Shown one piece after another: positions 36,451-48,508 of a stretch of DNA of 64,000 bases (position 1 is its first letter; each line of letters opens with the position of its first letter). Origin of the DNA: Paracoccus aminovorans. GTDB taxonomy: Bacteria > Pseudomonadota > Alphaproteobacteria > Rhodobacterales > Rhodobacteraceae. Position numbers and translations under genes: made by a program. A model generated the notes under the pieces. The model saw only the letters and a list, made by a program, of their open reading frames with translations, was not told where the DNA came from and ran no database searches. The DNA lies in contig NZ_LN832559.1 in assembly GCF_900005615.1 (NCBI RefSeq), forward strand, positions 2,557,001 to 2,621,000. The letters are read 5' to 3'.

Positions 36451-37323
36451 ATGCAACCACAGCAGAACAACCTTCTTGAGACCGACCTTCTGAAGACATT
36501 CGTGACCATCTCCGAGACCGGGAACTTCACGGTCGCGGCGAAACGGGTGTTCCGAACCCCCTCGGCGGTCAGCATGCAGATCAGGCGGCTTGAGGATCAG
36601 CTGGGCCGCGCCCTGTTCGTCCGGCATCCGCGCCATGTGACGCTGACCGCGGACGGCGAGGCATTTCTCGTGCATGCCAAGGACATCCTGCGCATCAATG
36701 ACGAGGCTCTGTCCCGCTTTCGGGTGCCGCAGCTTGAAGGCCGGGTCCGGTTCGGCGCCCCCGACGATTTCGGCGTGCGCTATCTTCCCGCGATCCTGTC
36801 ACGCTTCGCCGCGACCCATCCCCTTGTCGAGGTCGAGGTCTTTCTGTCGACCAGCGTGAACCTGGCCCGGCGGTTCGAGGCGGCAGAGATCGACATGATC
36901 CTGACCGTCTCGGCCCAATCCGCGCCGGCGCCGGGAGAGGTCATTCATTCGGAGCCACTCGTCTGGGTCGGTGCCCGCGACGGCATGGCGTTCTGCAGGA
37001 CCCCCGTGCCGCTCGCCCTGTCCTCGCATGGATGCCCCTGGCGGGCGGCGGCCCTGGCCGCGCTCGACAAGGCCGGTCGCCGCTACAGGATCGCCTATAC
37101 GTCGGAGGCCGCCGCCGGCCAGCTGGCGGCGGTCATGGCCGATCTGGCGATCGCGCCTTTGCCGGTCAGCCTGGTGGACGAACAGCATCGGCGGCTGACG
37201 GAAAAGGACGGCTTCGGCGCGATCGGTTCCTATCAGCTGAGGCTTCAGAAAAACCCCGATATCGGCTCGGCGGCGCAGGCTTTCGCGGATCATGTGCGCG
37301 AGAGCTTTGGCCGGCACGAATGA
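36451..37323 (+). CDS. LysR family transcriptional regulator
   Basis: A 290-residue regulator with an N-terminal winged helix (LLKTFVTISETGNFTVAAKRV, SAVSMQIRRLEDQLG, about residues 11-55) and a C-terminal periplasmic-binding-like effector domain. I choose ATG 36451 since the helix-turn-helix then begins near residue 10 as in the family. LrhA-like members have a similar N-terminus (TDLLKTFVTI). Its target is probably the divergent DUF1127 gene; the effector is unknown. Confidence 0.88.
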   Translation: MQPQQNNLLETDLLKTFVTISETGNFTVAAKRVFRTPSAVSMQIRRLEDQLGRALFVRHPRHVTLTADGEAFLVHAKDILRINDEALSRFRVPQLEGRVRFGAPDDFGVRYLPAILSRFAATHPLVEVEVFLSTSVNLARRFEAAEIDMILTVSAQSAPAPGEVIHSEPLVWVGARDGMAFCRTPVPLALSSHGCPWRAAALAALDKAGRRYRIAYTSEAAAGQLAAVMADLAIAPLPVSLVDEQHRRLTEKDGFGAIGSYQLRLQKNPDIGSAAQAFADHVRESFGRHE

Positions 37324-37339
37324 CCGGGCGCAAAGCCCC

Positions 37340-37783
37340 CTATCCCAGCCGCCGCTGATACCGGATGAAGGGCGAGCGTTGCGCAACCCGGTCGTAAAGC
37401 ATCCGCCCCGGATAATTGTCCTCGGCCGTCAGCCAATAGACGAAGGGCACGCCCCGGGCATCCGCCGCCGCATAGACCGCCTCGATCAGCGCCCGCGCCA
37501 CGCCCCGGCCGCGCGCCTGCGGGTCGGTGAACAGATCCTGCAGATAGCACACGCCCTCGTCCCGCCACAGGTTCGGGTGAAAGACGTAATGCACCAGCCC
37601 CAGCAGCCGCGCGCCATCGGCATGGACAAGCCCGTGGAAATCCCCTGCCTGGCCCGACAACAACCGCGCAAAAGCCTTGTCATAGAACCCGGCCGGACGG
37701 TCGTGAAAGCCGTAGAACGCCTGGTAGCCCTGGTAGAGCCGCTGCCATTCCAGCCGGTCCTCGGGGCGCAGCTCGCGGATCAT
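37340..37783 (-). CDS. GNAT family N-acetyltransferase
   Basis: A 147-residue acetyl-CoA-dependent transferase with the GNAT fold; the CoA-binding loop QARGRGVARALIE (about 89-101) matches the R/Q-x-x-G-x-G/A motif. The LQDLFTDPQARGRGV pattern is like aminoglycoside/polyamine-type acetyltransferases, but the substrate cannot be read. It follows the MoxR-type ATPase gene by 10 bp on the same strand. Confidence 0.88.
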   Translation of the reverse strand: MIRELRPEDRLEWQRLYQGYQAFYGFHDRPAGFYDKAFARLLSGQAGDFHGLVHADGARLLGLVHYVFHPNLWRDEGVCYLQDLFTDPQARGRGVARALIEAVYAAADARGVPFVYWLTAEDNYPGRMLYDRVAQRSPFIRYQRRLG

Positions 37784-37793
37784 CGCCGCCCCT

Positions 37794-38633
37794 TCAGCGC
37801 TGGCGACGGGCCATGAAGGCCAGCCGCTCGAACAACGCCACGTCCTGTTCGTTCTTCAAGAGCGCGCCATGCAGCCTGGGCAGCATCTCGCCCGCCGGGC
37901 GGGCCAGATCCTCGGGCGACAGGTCCTCGGCCAGGATCAGCTTCAGCCAATCCAGAAGCTCGCTGGTCGAGGGCTTCTTCTTCAGCCCCTGAACCTCGCG
38001 CAGGTCGAAGAACTGGCGCAAGGCCTCGTCCAGCAGCCGCGGCTTCAGCCCCGGATGATGCACCGCGACGATCTTCTTCAGCGTCTCGGCGTCGGGAAAG
38101 CGGATGTAGTGGAAGAAGCAGCGCCGCAGGAACGCGTCCGGCAGCTCCTTTTCATTGTTCGAGGTGATGATGACCACCGGCCGATGCCGGGCCACCACCG
38201 TCTCGCCGGTCTCGTAGACATGGAACTCCATGCGGTCGAGTTCCTGCAGCAGGTCGTTCGGGAACTCGATGTCGGCCTTGTCGATCTCGTCGATCAGCAG
38301 AACGACCTTGCCGGTCGCCTCGAAGGCCTGCCACAGCTTGCCCTTGCGGATGTAATTGGCGATGTCGTGGACGCGCGCCTCGCCCAGCTGGCTGTCGCGC
38401 AGGCGCGAGACGGCGTCGTATTCGTAAAGCCCCTGCTGCGCCCGCGTGGTGGATTTCACGTTCCATTCCAGCATCGGCAGGCCCAGGCTGGCGGCGACCT
38501 GCCGGGCCAGTTCGGTCTTGCCTGTGCCCGGCTCGCCCTTGACCAGCAGCGGCCGCTCCAGCGTGATCGCCGCGTTCACCGCCATCGCCAGGTCCGGCGG
38601 CGCCACATAGGTCTCGGTCGAGGAAAACTGCAT
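37794..38633 (-). CDS. MoxR family AAA+ ATPase
   Basis: A 279-residue AAA+ protein: Walker A GEPGTGKT (33-40), Walker B VLLIDEIDKAD (about 96-106), and sensor motif IITSNNEKELPDAFLRRC. MoxR ATPases act as chaperones that insert metals or assemble complexes, generally with a von Willebrand A protein encoded next door. No VWA gene is adjacent here; downstream is a GNAT gene. It resembles the CoxD subclass. Confidence 0.9.
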   Translation of the reverse strand: MQFSSTETYVAPPDLAMAVNAAITLERPLLVKGEPGTGKTELARQVAASLGLPMLEWNVKSTTRAQQGLYEYDAVSRLRDSQLGEARVHDIANYIRKGKLWQAFEATGKVVLLIDEIDKADIEFPNDLLQELDRMEFHVYETGETVVARHRPVVIITSNNEKELPDAFLRRCFFHYIRFPDAETLKKIVAVHHPGLKPRLLDEALRQFFDLREVQGLKKKPSTSELLDWLKLILAEDLSPEDLARPAGEMLPRLHGALLKNEQDVALFERLAFMARRQR

Positions 38634-38795
38634 CCGCCTGTCCTTTGGCCTTGGGTCCCGGCGAAACTAGCCAGCGCCCCGCCCCTTCGCAAGCCGCGGC
38701 ACAACCTGACCGAAAGGGCTAGTGACAATCGCTCTGCCATACTTTATGCGGGCGCCAAGGATCGGGCATCCAGTCGCCCGGCTCCCGGAGGAACG

Positions 38796-39218
38796 ATGAA
38801 AGCCCAGACCTTTCTGCCCGAAGATTATCGGCCCGCCGAAGACGAACCATTCATGAATGAGCGGCAGCTCGAATATTTCCGCCGCAAGCTGATCGCCTGG
38901 AAGCAGGAGCTTTTGGACCAATCCGCCGAGACGCTGGAGGGCCTGCAGGACAGCGCCCGCAACGTCCCGGACCTGGCCGACCGCGCCTCCGAGGAAACTG
39001 ACCGTTCGCTGGAACTGCGCACCCGCGACCGCCAGCGCAAGCTGGTCAGCAAGATCGACAGCGCGCTGCGCCGCATCGAGACCGGCGAATACGGCTATTG
39101 CGAGATGACCGGGGAACCGATCAGCCTCAAGCGCCTCGACGCCCGCCCGATCGCCACCATGACGCTGGAAGCGCAGGAACGGCACGAGCGGCGCGAGCGC
39201 GTGCATCGCGACGACTGA
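38796..39218 (+). CDS. dksA: RNA polymerase-binding transcription factor DksA (zinc-finger-degenerate)
   Basis: Binds the secondary channel of RNA polymerase and works with ppGpp in the stringent response. The 140-residue protein has the coiled coil with the tip motif DLADRA, where Asp62 and Ala64 match the essential Asp74/Ala76 of Escherichia coli. The C-terminal zinc-finger region retains a single cysteine (Cys102); the other three ligand positions are Thr, Ala and Thr, so it probably folds without zinc. GGAGGAAC precedes the ATG. Confidence 0.92.
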   Translation: MKAQTFLPEDYRPAEDEPFMNERQLEYFRRKLIAWKQELLDQSAETLEGLQDSARNVPDLADRASEETDRSLELRTRDRQRKLVSKIDSALRRIETGEYGYCEMTGEPISLKRLDARPIATMTLEAQERHERRERVHRDD

Positions 39219-39261
39219 TCCACGGCCCCCGACGGGGGCCGCCTTCGCAAAGCGGGTCGCC

Positions 39262-40383
39262 ATGTCCGTTCCCAGCCAGGCCCCCATCACCATCGTCGGC
39301 GCCGGCATCGCCGGCCTGACTGCCGCCTGCGCGCTGGCGCAGCGCGGCTTTGCCGTCACCGTGCTGGAACGCGCGGGCCAGCTGCGCGAGGTCGGCGCCG
39401 GCCTGCAGATCTCGCCCAACGCGGTGCGGGTGCTGGAGGCGCTGGGGCTCTGGCCGCGCTTCCGGGCGATCTCGGTCGCCTCTGAACGGGTCGAGCTCGC
39501 CGATTCCATGGGCCGCCCGGTGGCCCGGCTGGATCTCGCGCGCTATCGGCCCAAGGACCGTTTCCGGCTGGTGCACCGCGCGCGGCTGGTGGCGCTGCTG
39601 GAACAGGCCGCGCGCGAGGCCGGCGTCCGCATCGAACTGGGCCATGAGGTGACCGACCTGCCCGAGGTGCCGCTGCTGATCGGCGCCGACGGGGTCAAAA
39701 GCCGGCTGCGCCCGCTGCTGAACGGGATCGAGACGCCCTTCTTCACCGGCCAGACCGCATGGCGCGCGCTGATCCCGGCCGAGCCCGACCCGACGCCCGC
39801 CGCCCAGGTGTTCATGGGCCCGGGCCGGCATCTGGTCAGCTACCCCCTGGGCAACGGCCAGCGCAATATCGTCGCGGTCCTGGAACGTCCCGACTGGCAC
39901 GACGAAGGCTGGTCGATCCCCGGCGATCCTGCGGAACTCCGCGCCGCCTTCGCCCGCTTCGGCGGCCCGGTGCCCGGATGGCTGGCGCAGGTCGATGAGG
40001 TCGGTCAATGGGGCCTCTTCCGCCACCCGGTCGCCGCGCATTGGCAGGACGGCACGCGGGCGCTGATCGGCGACGCCGCGCATCCGACCCTGCCCTTCCT
40101 CGCGCAAGGCGCGGTCATGGCGATCGAGGATGCCTGGACCCTTGCCGCCTGCCTCGCCGCCGATCCGGACCAGGCCGCGGCCCTGGCCCGCTTCGAGGCC
40201 CTGCGCAAGCCCCGCTGCCAGCGCATCATCGAGGCGGCCAATGCCAATGCCCGCAACTACCACCTGCGCGGCCCGACCCGGGCGGTGGCCCATGCCGGAC
40301 TGCGCGCGGTCAACAGGCTGGCGCCGACCCGGCTGATCGAGCGTTTCGCCTGGCTCTACGACCACGACCCCACAGCGCTCTGA
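39262..40383 (+). CDS. FAD-dependent monooxygenase (salicylate/6-hydroxynicotinate hydroxylase-like)
   Basis: A 373-residue group A flavoprotein monooxygenase with GAGIAGLTAA (FAD Rossmann, 14-23), LIGADGVKSRLRP (the DG motif) and ALIGDAAHPTLPFLAQGA (the GD motif that holds the ribityl chain). The family hydroxylates aromatic compounds with NAD(P)H and O2, but the substrate cannot be told from the sequence. No aromatic pathway genes are near. It follows dksA by 43 bp on the same strand. Confidence 0.88.
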   Translation: MSVPSQAPITIVGAGIAGLTAACALAQRGFAVTVLERAGQLREVGAGLQISPNAVRVLEALGLWPRFRAISVASERVELADSMGRPVARLDLARYRPKDRFRLVHRARLVALLEQAAREAGVRIELGHEVTDLPEVPLLIGADGVKSRLRPLLNGIETPFFTGQTAWRALIPAEPDPTPAAQVFMGPGRHLVSYPLGNGQRNIVAVLERPDWHDEGWSIPGDPAELRAAFARFGGPVPGWLAQVDEVGQWGLFRHPVAAHWQDGTRALIGDAAHPTLPFLAQGAVMAIEDAWTLAACLAADPDQAAALARFEALRKPRCQRIIEAANANARNYHLRGPTRAVAHAGLRAVNRLAPTRLIERFAWLYDHDPTAL

Positions 40384-40384
40384 C

Positions 40385-40407
40385 GACTTTCCGTTTTCCA
40401 AATACCC
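40385..40407. repeat. 23-bp repeat, copy 1
   Basis: A 23-bp sequence (GACTTTCCGTTTTCCAAATA + CCC) lies 1 bp after the monooxygenase stop in a convergent gap with glmM. An identical copy lies at 63681-63703, also in a convergent gap. It is more AT-rich than its surroundings. Confidence 0.8.
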
Positions 40408-40456
40408 AACGCCAAGGCCGCCGCTCTGGCGACGGCCCCGACAAGGGCGCGGCGGC

Positions 40457-41800
40457 TCAGGCCGCCCGCTCCACCGCCGCGACGATGCCGTCCACCACCT
40501 CGCGCAGCACCGCCTCGTCCTCGGCCTCGGCCATGACCCGGATCAGCGGTTCGGTGCCCGACTTGCGGATCAGAACCCGGCCCTGCCCGTCCAGCCGGGC
40601 CTCGGCGCGGGCGATCTCGGCCTTGACCGCATCGACCGACAGCGGATCGGCACCCTGCGCATAACGCACGTTCTTCAGCATCTGCGGCACCGGCTCGAAC
40701 TGCGCCACCAGGTCCGACGCCTGCCGGCCGCTGTCCGCCATCGCCGCCAGGAACTGCAAGCCGGCGATCAGCCCGTCGCCGGTGGTGGCGTAGTCGGTCA
40801 TCACGATATGGCCCGACTGCTCGCCGCCCAGGTTGAACCCCTGGCCGCGCATGCGCTCGACCACGTAGCGGTCGCCGACGGCGGTGCGCTCCAGCCGCAA
40901 GCCGCGCCCTTGCAGGAAGCGCTCCAGCCCCAGGTTCGACATCACCGTCGCGACCAGGGCGCCGCCGCGCAGGCGGCCCTGCTCGGCCCAGCGGCCGGCC
41001 AGCAGCGCCATGATCTGGTCGCCGTCCGCCACCTGGCCCTTTTCGTCGATGATCATCACCCGGTCGGCGTCGCCGTCCAGGCTGATGCCGATGTCGGCGC
41101 CATGCTCCAGCACCGCCCGGGCGCAGGTGTCGGGATGGGTCGAGCCGACGCCGTCGTTGATGTTGTGGCCGTTGGGGCTGACCCCCAGCGGGATCACCTC
41201 GGCGCCCAGTTCCCACAGCACGTCCGGCGCGGCACGATAGGCGGCGCCGTTCGCGCAATCGACCACGACCTTCAGCCCCTCCAGCCGCTGGCCGGCCGGG
41301 AAGGTGGTCTTGGCATATTCAACATAGCGCCCGCGCCCGTCGTCGATGCGCTTGGCGCGGCCGATGTTCTGCGGCTGCGCGGGCTGGATCTCTCCGGCGA
41401 CGATGCTCTCGATCTCGGCCTCGGCCTCGTCGGAAAGCTTGAAGCCGTCGGGGCCGAAGAACTTGATGCCGTTGTCATGCGCCGGGTTATGGCTGGCCGA
41501 GATCATGATGCCCACATCCGCCCGCATCGAGCGCGTGAGGAACCCCACCGCCGGCGTCGGCACCGGACCCAGCAGCAGCACGTTCATGCCGGTCGAGGTC
41601 AGCCCGGCGGTCAGCGCGTTCTCCAGCATATAGCCCGACAGCCGGGTGTCCTTGCCGATGACGACGCGGTGGTGATCCTCGCCCTGGCGGCGGAAATAGC
41701 GGCCGGCGGCGGCGCCCAGGCGCAGCGCCATCTCGGCCGTCATCGGATGGGTATTGGCGCGGCCCCGCACTCCGTCGGTGCCGAAAAGTTTCCTGCTCAT
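40457..41800 (-). CDS. glmM: Phosphoglucosamine mutase
   Basis: Converts glucosamine-6-phosphate to glucosamine-1-phosphate for UDP-GlcNAc synthesis. The 447-residue protein starts [13 protein letters not shown] and carries the phosphoserine loop ISASHNP with Ser103 (Ser102 in Escherichia coli), the metal-binding DGDADR and the C-terminal [12 protein letters not shown] phosphate-binding motif. Of two adjacent ATGs I choose 41800, which overlaps the folP stop as TGATG. The folB-folP-glmM order is as in many bacteria. Confidence 0.97.
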   Translation of the reverse strand: MSRKLFGTDGVRGRANTHPMTAEMALRLGAAAGRYFRRQGEDHHRVVIGKDTRLSGYMLENALTAGLTSTGMNVLLLGPVPTPAVGFLTRSMRADVGIMISASHNPAHDNGIKFFGPDGFKLSDEAEAEIESIVAGEIQPAQPQNIGRAKRIDDGRGRYVEYAKTTFPAGQRLEGLKVVVDCANGAAYRAAPDVLWELGAEVIPLGVSPNGHNINDGVGSTHPDTCARAVLEHGADIGISLDGDADRVMIIDEKGQVADGDQIMALLAGRWAEQGRLRGGALVATVMSNLGLERFLQGRGLRLERTAVGDRYVVERMRGQGFNLGGEQSGHIVMTDYATTGDGLIAGLQFLAAMADSGRQASDLVAQFEPVPQMLKNVRYAQGADPLSVDAVKAEIARAEARLDGQGRVLIRKSGTEPLIRVMAEAEDEAVLREVVDGIVAAVERAA

Positions 41801-42768
41801 CATTCCCCCTCGGTCACGGCCCGCCATAGGGCGAGGCCCTGCCTTGTTTGTGCCACGTCATGGACGCGGTGGATTTGTATGCCCTGCGCGATCCCGGCCA
41901 AAGTCACCGCCAGCGTGCCGGGTCCGCGGTCCGCCGCCGCCTCGGCCCCGCCGATGGTGCCGATGAAGCGCTTGCGCGAGATGCCCAGCAGGATGGCGCA
42001 GCCCAGCCCGTGATAGACGGAAATCCGCCGCAGGATGGCCAGATTATGCACCTGGGTCTTGCCGAAACCAATGCCCGGGTCGATCACGATCCTGTCGCGG
42101 GGAATGCCCGCGGCCTCGGCCCGGGCGATGCGCAGGGCCAGGGCATCGTAGACGTCCAGCAGCACGTCGCCATAGCTCGGATTGTCCTGCATGGTTTCGG
42201 GAATGCCCTGCGCATGCATCAGGCAGACCGGCACCCCGCTTTCCGCCACCAGCGCCGCCATGCCCGGATCGAAGTCGAAGCCCGAGACGTCGTTGACCAG
42301 GCCGGCGCCGGCCGCGAGGGCCGCCCGCGCCACCGCCGCCTTGCGCGTATCGACCGAGACCGCGGCCAGCCCTTGCGCCGCGCGGATCGCCGGCACCACG
42401 CGGGCGATCTCTTCGGCAACCGGGATCTCGCGCGCGCCGGGCCGGGTCGATTCGCCGCCGATGTCCAGGATCTCGGCCCCCTGCCCGGCCAGCAGCCGCG
42501 CCTGCTCGGCCCCGTCGTAGCGGCCGCCGTCCGAGAAACTGTCGGGCGTGGCATTGACGATGCCCATCAGCCGCGGGCGGTTCATGGACAGGCCCAGCAG
42601 ATCGGCCCGCGGCGCGGTCAGCGCCGCCAGCACCTCGGGCGGGGCGCTGTCCAGCACGCGCGGCGCCTCGCCGCGGCGCAGCAGTTCGCATTGGGAAAAG
42701 CGCAGCCAGCCGCCGGCCAGTTGCCAGCGCCCGGTTTCGCAGGGGATCGGTCGGAAATAGTCGCTCAT
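41800..42768 (-). CDS. folP: Dihydropteroate synthase
   Basis: Joins p-aminobenzoate to dihydropterin pyrophosphate in folate synthesis; the sulfonamide target. The 322-residue protein has [16 protein letters not shown] (about 68-83), GGESTRPGA and DPGIGFGKT in order, all diagnostic. It carries an N-terminal extension of some 65 residues relative to the usual 280-residue enzyme, a known alphaproteobacterial variant whose role is unclear. It is downstream of folB by 45 bp. Confidence 0.96.
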   Translation of the reverse strand: MSDYFRPIPCETGRWQLAGGWLRFSQCELLRRGEAPRVLDSAPPEVLAALTAPRADLLGLSMNRPRLMGIVNATPDSFSDGGRYDGAEQARLLAGQGAEILDIGGESTRPGAREIPVAEEIARVVPAIRAAQGLAAVSVDTRKAAVARAALAAGAGLVNDVSGFDFDPGMAALVAESGVPVCLMHAQGIPETMQDNPSYGDVLLDVYDALALRIARAEAAGIPRDRIVIDPGIGFGKTQVHNLAILRRISVYHGLGCAILLGISRKRFIGTIGGAEAAADRGPGTLAVTLAGIAQGIQIHRVHDVAQTRQGLALWRAVTEGE

Positions 42769-42813
42769 GCCCGAATTCCTAAACCGGCGGGCGGCAAGAT
42801 CAAGCGGAGGACG

Positions 42814-43608
42814 TCACAGACGCGCCGAGGGGATGCGGAAATTCGCCGGCAGCGCCGGCGGCTCGACACCCTCGGGCAGCGCCCAGTCCAGGTGGCTGGC
42901 GCCCAGCCGCTCGGCCAGCCAGATCGCCGCCGCCTGCGGCTCGGCGGCAAGGCCGGCCACGTCGCGCAGCATCCGCGCCGGCGCCCAGACCACGGCCCGG
43001 CCCTCGGTCGCGGCCCAGTCGAGCTCGGTGCGGCTGTCGGCCACGGTCAATCCCAGCCGTCCGGCCAGCGCCCAGGCGGCCTGGTCCAGCGCCAGCAGCG
43101 CGATTTCGCGCGCATTGCCGCCCTGCGGCAGCGGCAGGCCGGGATCGTCGGGCACCAGCGCCACGCCGCCCTCGGGCAGCGACAGTTCGGCGCCGTGAAA
43201 GACGACGCGGATCGGCGCCTGGATCGTCTCGGCCGCGACGCGGGCCTGGCGGCGCACCAGCGTCACGCCCAATGCGCCCGGGATCCGGTCCAGCTTTTCC
43301 ACCGCGACGCGGACCTGGGCCGCGCGCGGATGCGCCAGGATCTGCGCCGCGATCTTTTCCGCCAGCGTCTCCAGCAGGTCGTAGCGGCGATCCGCCAGCC
43401 CCGCCGCCACCGCGCCGGTCAGGATGTCATAGGACAGGATGCGGTCCACCTCGTCGTTCACGCCGACGACATGGGTGGCAAGGTCCACGTCCACGTTGAA
43501 GCGCAGCCGCTGGCGCTGGCCGCGCTCGGTCTGGAAGGCGCCGATCTCGGCCGAGACGATATAATCGCGCAGGTGGATGCGGTCTGGCTGGTCCATGGCG
43601 CCGTTCAT
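42814..43608 (-). CDS. folB: Dihydroneopterin aldolase, two-domain form
   Basis: Produces 6-hydroxymethyl-dihydropterin in folate synthesis. Residues about 8-115 form the FolB tunnelling fold: DYIVSAEIGAFQTERGQRQ, SYDILTGAV and YDLLETLAEKIA with the catalytic Glu/Lys region. The C-terminal half (about 120-264) looks like a second, diverged domain found in Rhodobacterales FolB. Two ATGs (43608, 43596) are possible and neither has a good ribosome binding site; I give the longer. Confidence 0.85.
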   Translation of the reverse strand: MNGAMDQPDRIHLRDYIVSAEIGAFQTERGQRQRLRFNVDVDLATHVVGVNDEVDRILSYDILTGAVAAGLADRRYDLLETLAEKIAAQILAHPRAAQVRVAVEKLDRIPGALGVTLVRRQARVAAETIQAPIRVVFHGAELSLPEGGVALVPDDPGLPLPQGGNAREIALLALDQAAWALAGRLGLTVADSRTELDWAATEGRAVVWAPARMLRDVAGLAAEPQAAAIWLAERLGASHLDWALPEGVEPPALPANFRIPSARL

Positions 43609-43680
43609 GCAGGCAAAACGGCCTCGCCGCAAGGGACGGGGCCGCAGAATTCGCGGAAGCTTTGCGTCAGCCGCGCCGGC

Positions 43681-44217
43681 TCAGTTCGAGGCCATCCGCC
43701 GGTCGGAGCGATAGAAGGTATGGCTGCCGATTCGGATCGTGCGCTCGAAGCGCTTGGTCCACGAGGGCCGCACGCCGCGGGCGTGGAAATAGGTCGCGCC
43801 GTTGGTCAGGGTGCGGGGCGCACCGGCCAGCGCCGCCATGGCGATCTTCTGCACCCGGGCATAGGTGCCCTTTTCGCGGATGCGGGCGCCCTTGTTATAG
43901 GTGAACTGGCCGCGCTGGTTCACCACGCCGCAGACGGTCTTGGGGAAACGCGGATGATCGACGCGGTTCAGGATCACCTCGGCGACGGCCTGCTGGCCGG
44001 CCGAACCCTCGCCGCGGGCCTCGAAATACAGGGCCTCGGACAGGCATTGCAGGTCGCGGGTGCTGATCTGATGGGTGCCGGTCGCGGTGCGGACGGTCTT
44101 GGTCTCATAAGCGGCCTGATGCTGGGCATCGGCCAGCGCCGGAACGGCGGTCAGGGACGAAAGGGCAACGGCAACACACACGGAAACGCGCGCCAGCCAT
44201 GACATTTTGAACGACAT
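43681..44217 (-). CDS. Cell wall hydrolase, SleB family
   Basis: A 178-residue secreted protein with a signal peptide (residues 1-29, ending PALADA) and a single SleB/hydrolase_2 domain: CLSEALYFEARGEG with the catalytic Glu, AEVILNRVDHPRFP and GQFTYNK. It is related to the spore cortex lytic enzymes but is common in non-spore-forming alphaproteobacteria, where it acts on peptidoglycan. Two in-frame ATGs occur within the signal peptide; the start is uncertain by four residues. Confidence 0.88.
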   Translation of the reverse strand: MSFKMSWLARVSVCVAVALSSLTAVPALADAQHQAAYETKTVRTATGTHQISTRDLQCLSEALYFEARGEGSAGQQAVAEVILNRVDHPRFPKTVCGVVNQRGQFTYNKGARIREKGTYARVQKIAMAALAGAPRTLTNGATYFHARGVRPSWTKRFERTIRIGSHTFYRSDRRMASN

Positions 44218-44433
44218 GTTGGTCCTGTTTTCGGTCCGGGCCGGGCCCGGTCAGCTGGATGGGGTCGGACCCGCCGGGGCCCTTGGCTGACCGGTAAAGG
44301 CCCGAAACCGCCGGGGCCGGGAAAGCCCACTTGCGCGTGAGGACCGGGATTCGATTGATTTTACATGATTTTGGCGGAAACCCGCCGACGCCAAAAAGGT
44401 TAACGGGCGAATTCCGGCCAAAAGCGGCCGGTC

Positions 44434-46995
<2,562 letters not shown>

Positions 46996-47320
46996 GGTGG
47001 CGACACATTAGGCACGCGTCCGGCCTTGCTGCAAGTGCGAAGAACGCGCGGCGCGGGTCGGGACTGCGCCCCGGTGCGGCCAGGGTCGCGTTCCCCCGGG
47101 GCATTCGGGATAAAGATGAATGCGCGGGCCCGGGCAGGCATGGGGAAGCCCGCCGCAGGGTGCTGACCGGAACGGGTGAGAATCGGTGTTTCGTCCAGCT
47201 ATTTCTGGGCGAATTGGTGCTGATCACGTTTTTAGGGAATCAGTCGTTCAGCGCCTTCCGGCGGCGATGAATGCGGGCGCAGTGATCCGACCCACAAACC
47301 CAATCCAGAAGGGAGCATCG
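46996..47320. other. Intergenic region between ppdK and IS3 remnant
   Basis: I see no supported gene here. The right part (from about 47180) differs from the ppdK upstream region and probably belongs to the decayed insertion sequence, but its left inverted repeat is not visible. Confidence 0.4.
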
Positions 47321-47944
47321 CTACCGACCGTCACACCGCCGGGCGCGCCTCATAGATCCGAGAACAGAGTGGCCGCCCCGCAGGACCGCACAGCGCGCGA
47401 GACAAGATTGCCGGGGATCGCTTGGGCTCCAGGTCCGAGCTTTGCATTTACGCAGAGCGTCCTGGTGCTCCTGGACGCGGGCGGATATCCGGGTGCCGAC
47501 CCGCTTCAGGCGCTCAGTCCATACGAAGGACGTGAACTGCGCGCCCTGATCCGCGTTCATGATCCCGGGCGCACCGAAGCGGTGCCCGGCCTCGTTCAGC
47601 GCCTCGACGCAGACGTCGGCCTCCAGCAAGATCCGCCACGCCAGTGCCTTGCAGGTGAACCGGTGCATGATCGCCACCAGATAAAGAAAGCCGCGCCGCA
47701 TCGGCAGGCAGGTGATGTCGGCACAGCAGAGCTGACCGGGGCGATCCACGCGCAGCCCACCCAGCAGATAGGGATAGGTCTTGTGCCCCGGCTTGCTGAT
47801 GTTGGGCTGATAGATCGGCATCAAGCGCATGCGCCGCATCAGCCGCCGGATGCGCTTCTGGTTCGACCCATGCCGCTCGTTCCGCGGATGCCAGGTCCCC
47901 TGCTGAACGCCATGAAAGGGTGTCCGGGAACTGCTGCGCCGCAT
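47321..47944 (-). pseudogene. IS3-family transposase orfB, frameshifted and truncated
   Basis: The reading frame contains HGSNQKRIRRLMRRMRLM, ITCLPMRRGFLYLVAIM and NADQGAQFTSFVW, all from the IS3 integrase domain (first Asp in ADITC; the second Asp in NADQG). After TRIS the frame leaves the family, losing the final catalytic Glu segment. No start upstream matches an intact gene. Thus it cannot be active. Confidence 0.85.
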
Positions 47945-47966
47945 CAGCCCGAGGTTCTGCTCCGTC

Positions 47967-48356
47967 TCACCCGCAGGCTCGTGGTAGAACGACGAGCGCG
48001 AGACAGAGAGGCGGCGCCCTGATCGATGGCGCGGGATGATTTCGCTCGATTATCCCGCGCCTCACTTGCCGATCCGCGGCTTGAGCTTTCCGGACAAAAA
48101 GATCGTCGGCGACGGCCAGTTCCCCGATCTTGGCATGCCGCGACCAGATCGTTTCCTCGTCTACCTCCGCCGGCTTTCTGATGCCTCGCCCGAAGATATC
48201 CGCAGCGCCGTCCAGCAGCGATTTCTTCCACTGGCGGACCATCGTCGGGGGTACGCCGTATTCGGCCGCCAGCTCAGACACCGTGCGCTCGCCCTTCACG
48301 GCCTCCAGCGCCAAGCGGGCTTTGCACACCGCGTCATGGTTGCTGCGTTTCCGCAC
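47967..48356 (-). pseudogene. IS3-family transposase orfA, damaged
   Basis: The N-terminal helix-turn-helix region (MRKRSNHDAVCKARLALEAV, SELAAEYGVPPTMVRQWKK) is recognisable, ending near residue 70 with KIGELAVADDLF. After that the frame reads unrelated sequence, so the normal frameshift into orfB is lost. Confidence 0.85.
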
Positions 48357-48508
48357 TCCTGATCGCCTCGTTCCTGGAGAACAGCAAACGTCAGATCGCA
48401 GCTTCCGTCACTCGCCGATTTCAAGGGAGTGGGTCAAACGGATTGGTAAATTGTCCCATCGTCGCTTATTTCGCGGGACACGATAGATGCTTCTTTAACT
48501 GTTTCTGT

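Larger units (their letters stand above)
47321..48436 (-). mobile_element. Decayed IS3-family insertion sequence
   Basis: An orfA-type and an orfB-type transposase remnant lie in order on the minus strand. The right end at 48436 reads TGACCCACTCCCTTGAA on the minus strand, the kind of terminus expected for an IS3-group element, but no matching left repeat is visible. Frame damage in both genes shows the element is inactive. Confidence 0.8.

Noticed and set aside
47321..47944. Intact IS3 transposase.
   Set aside because: The frame leaves the family before the catalytic Glu segment, and orfA is also broken.
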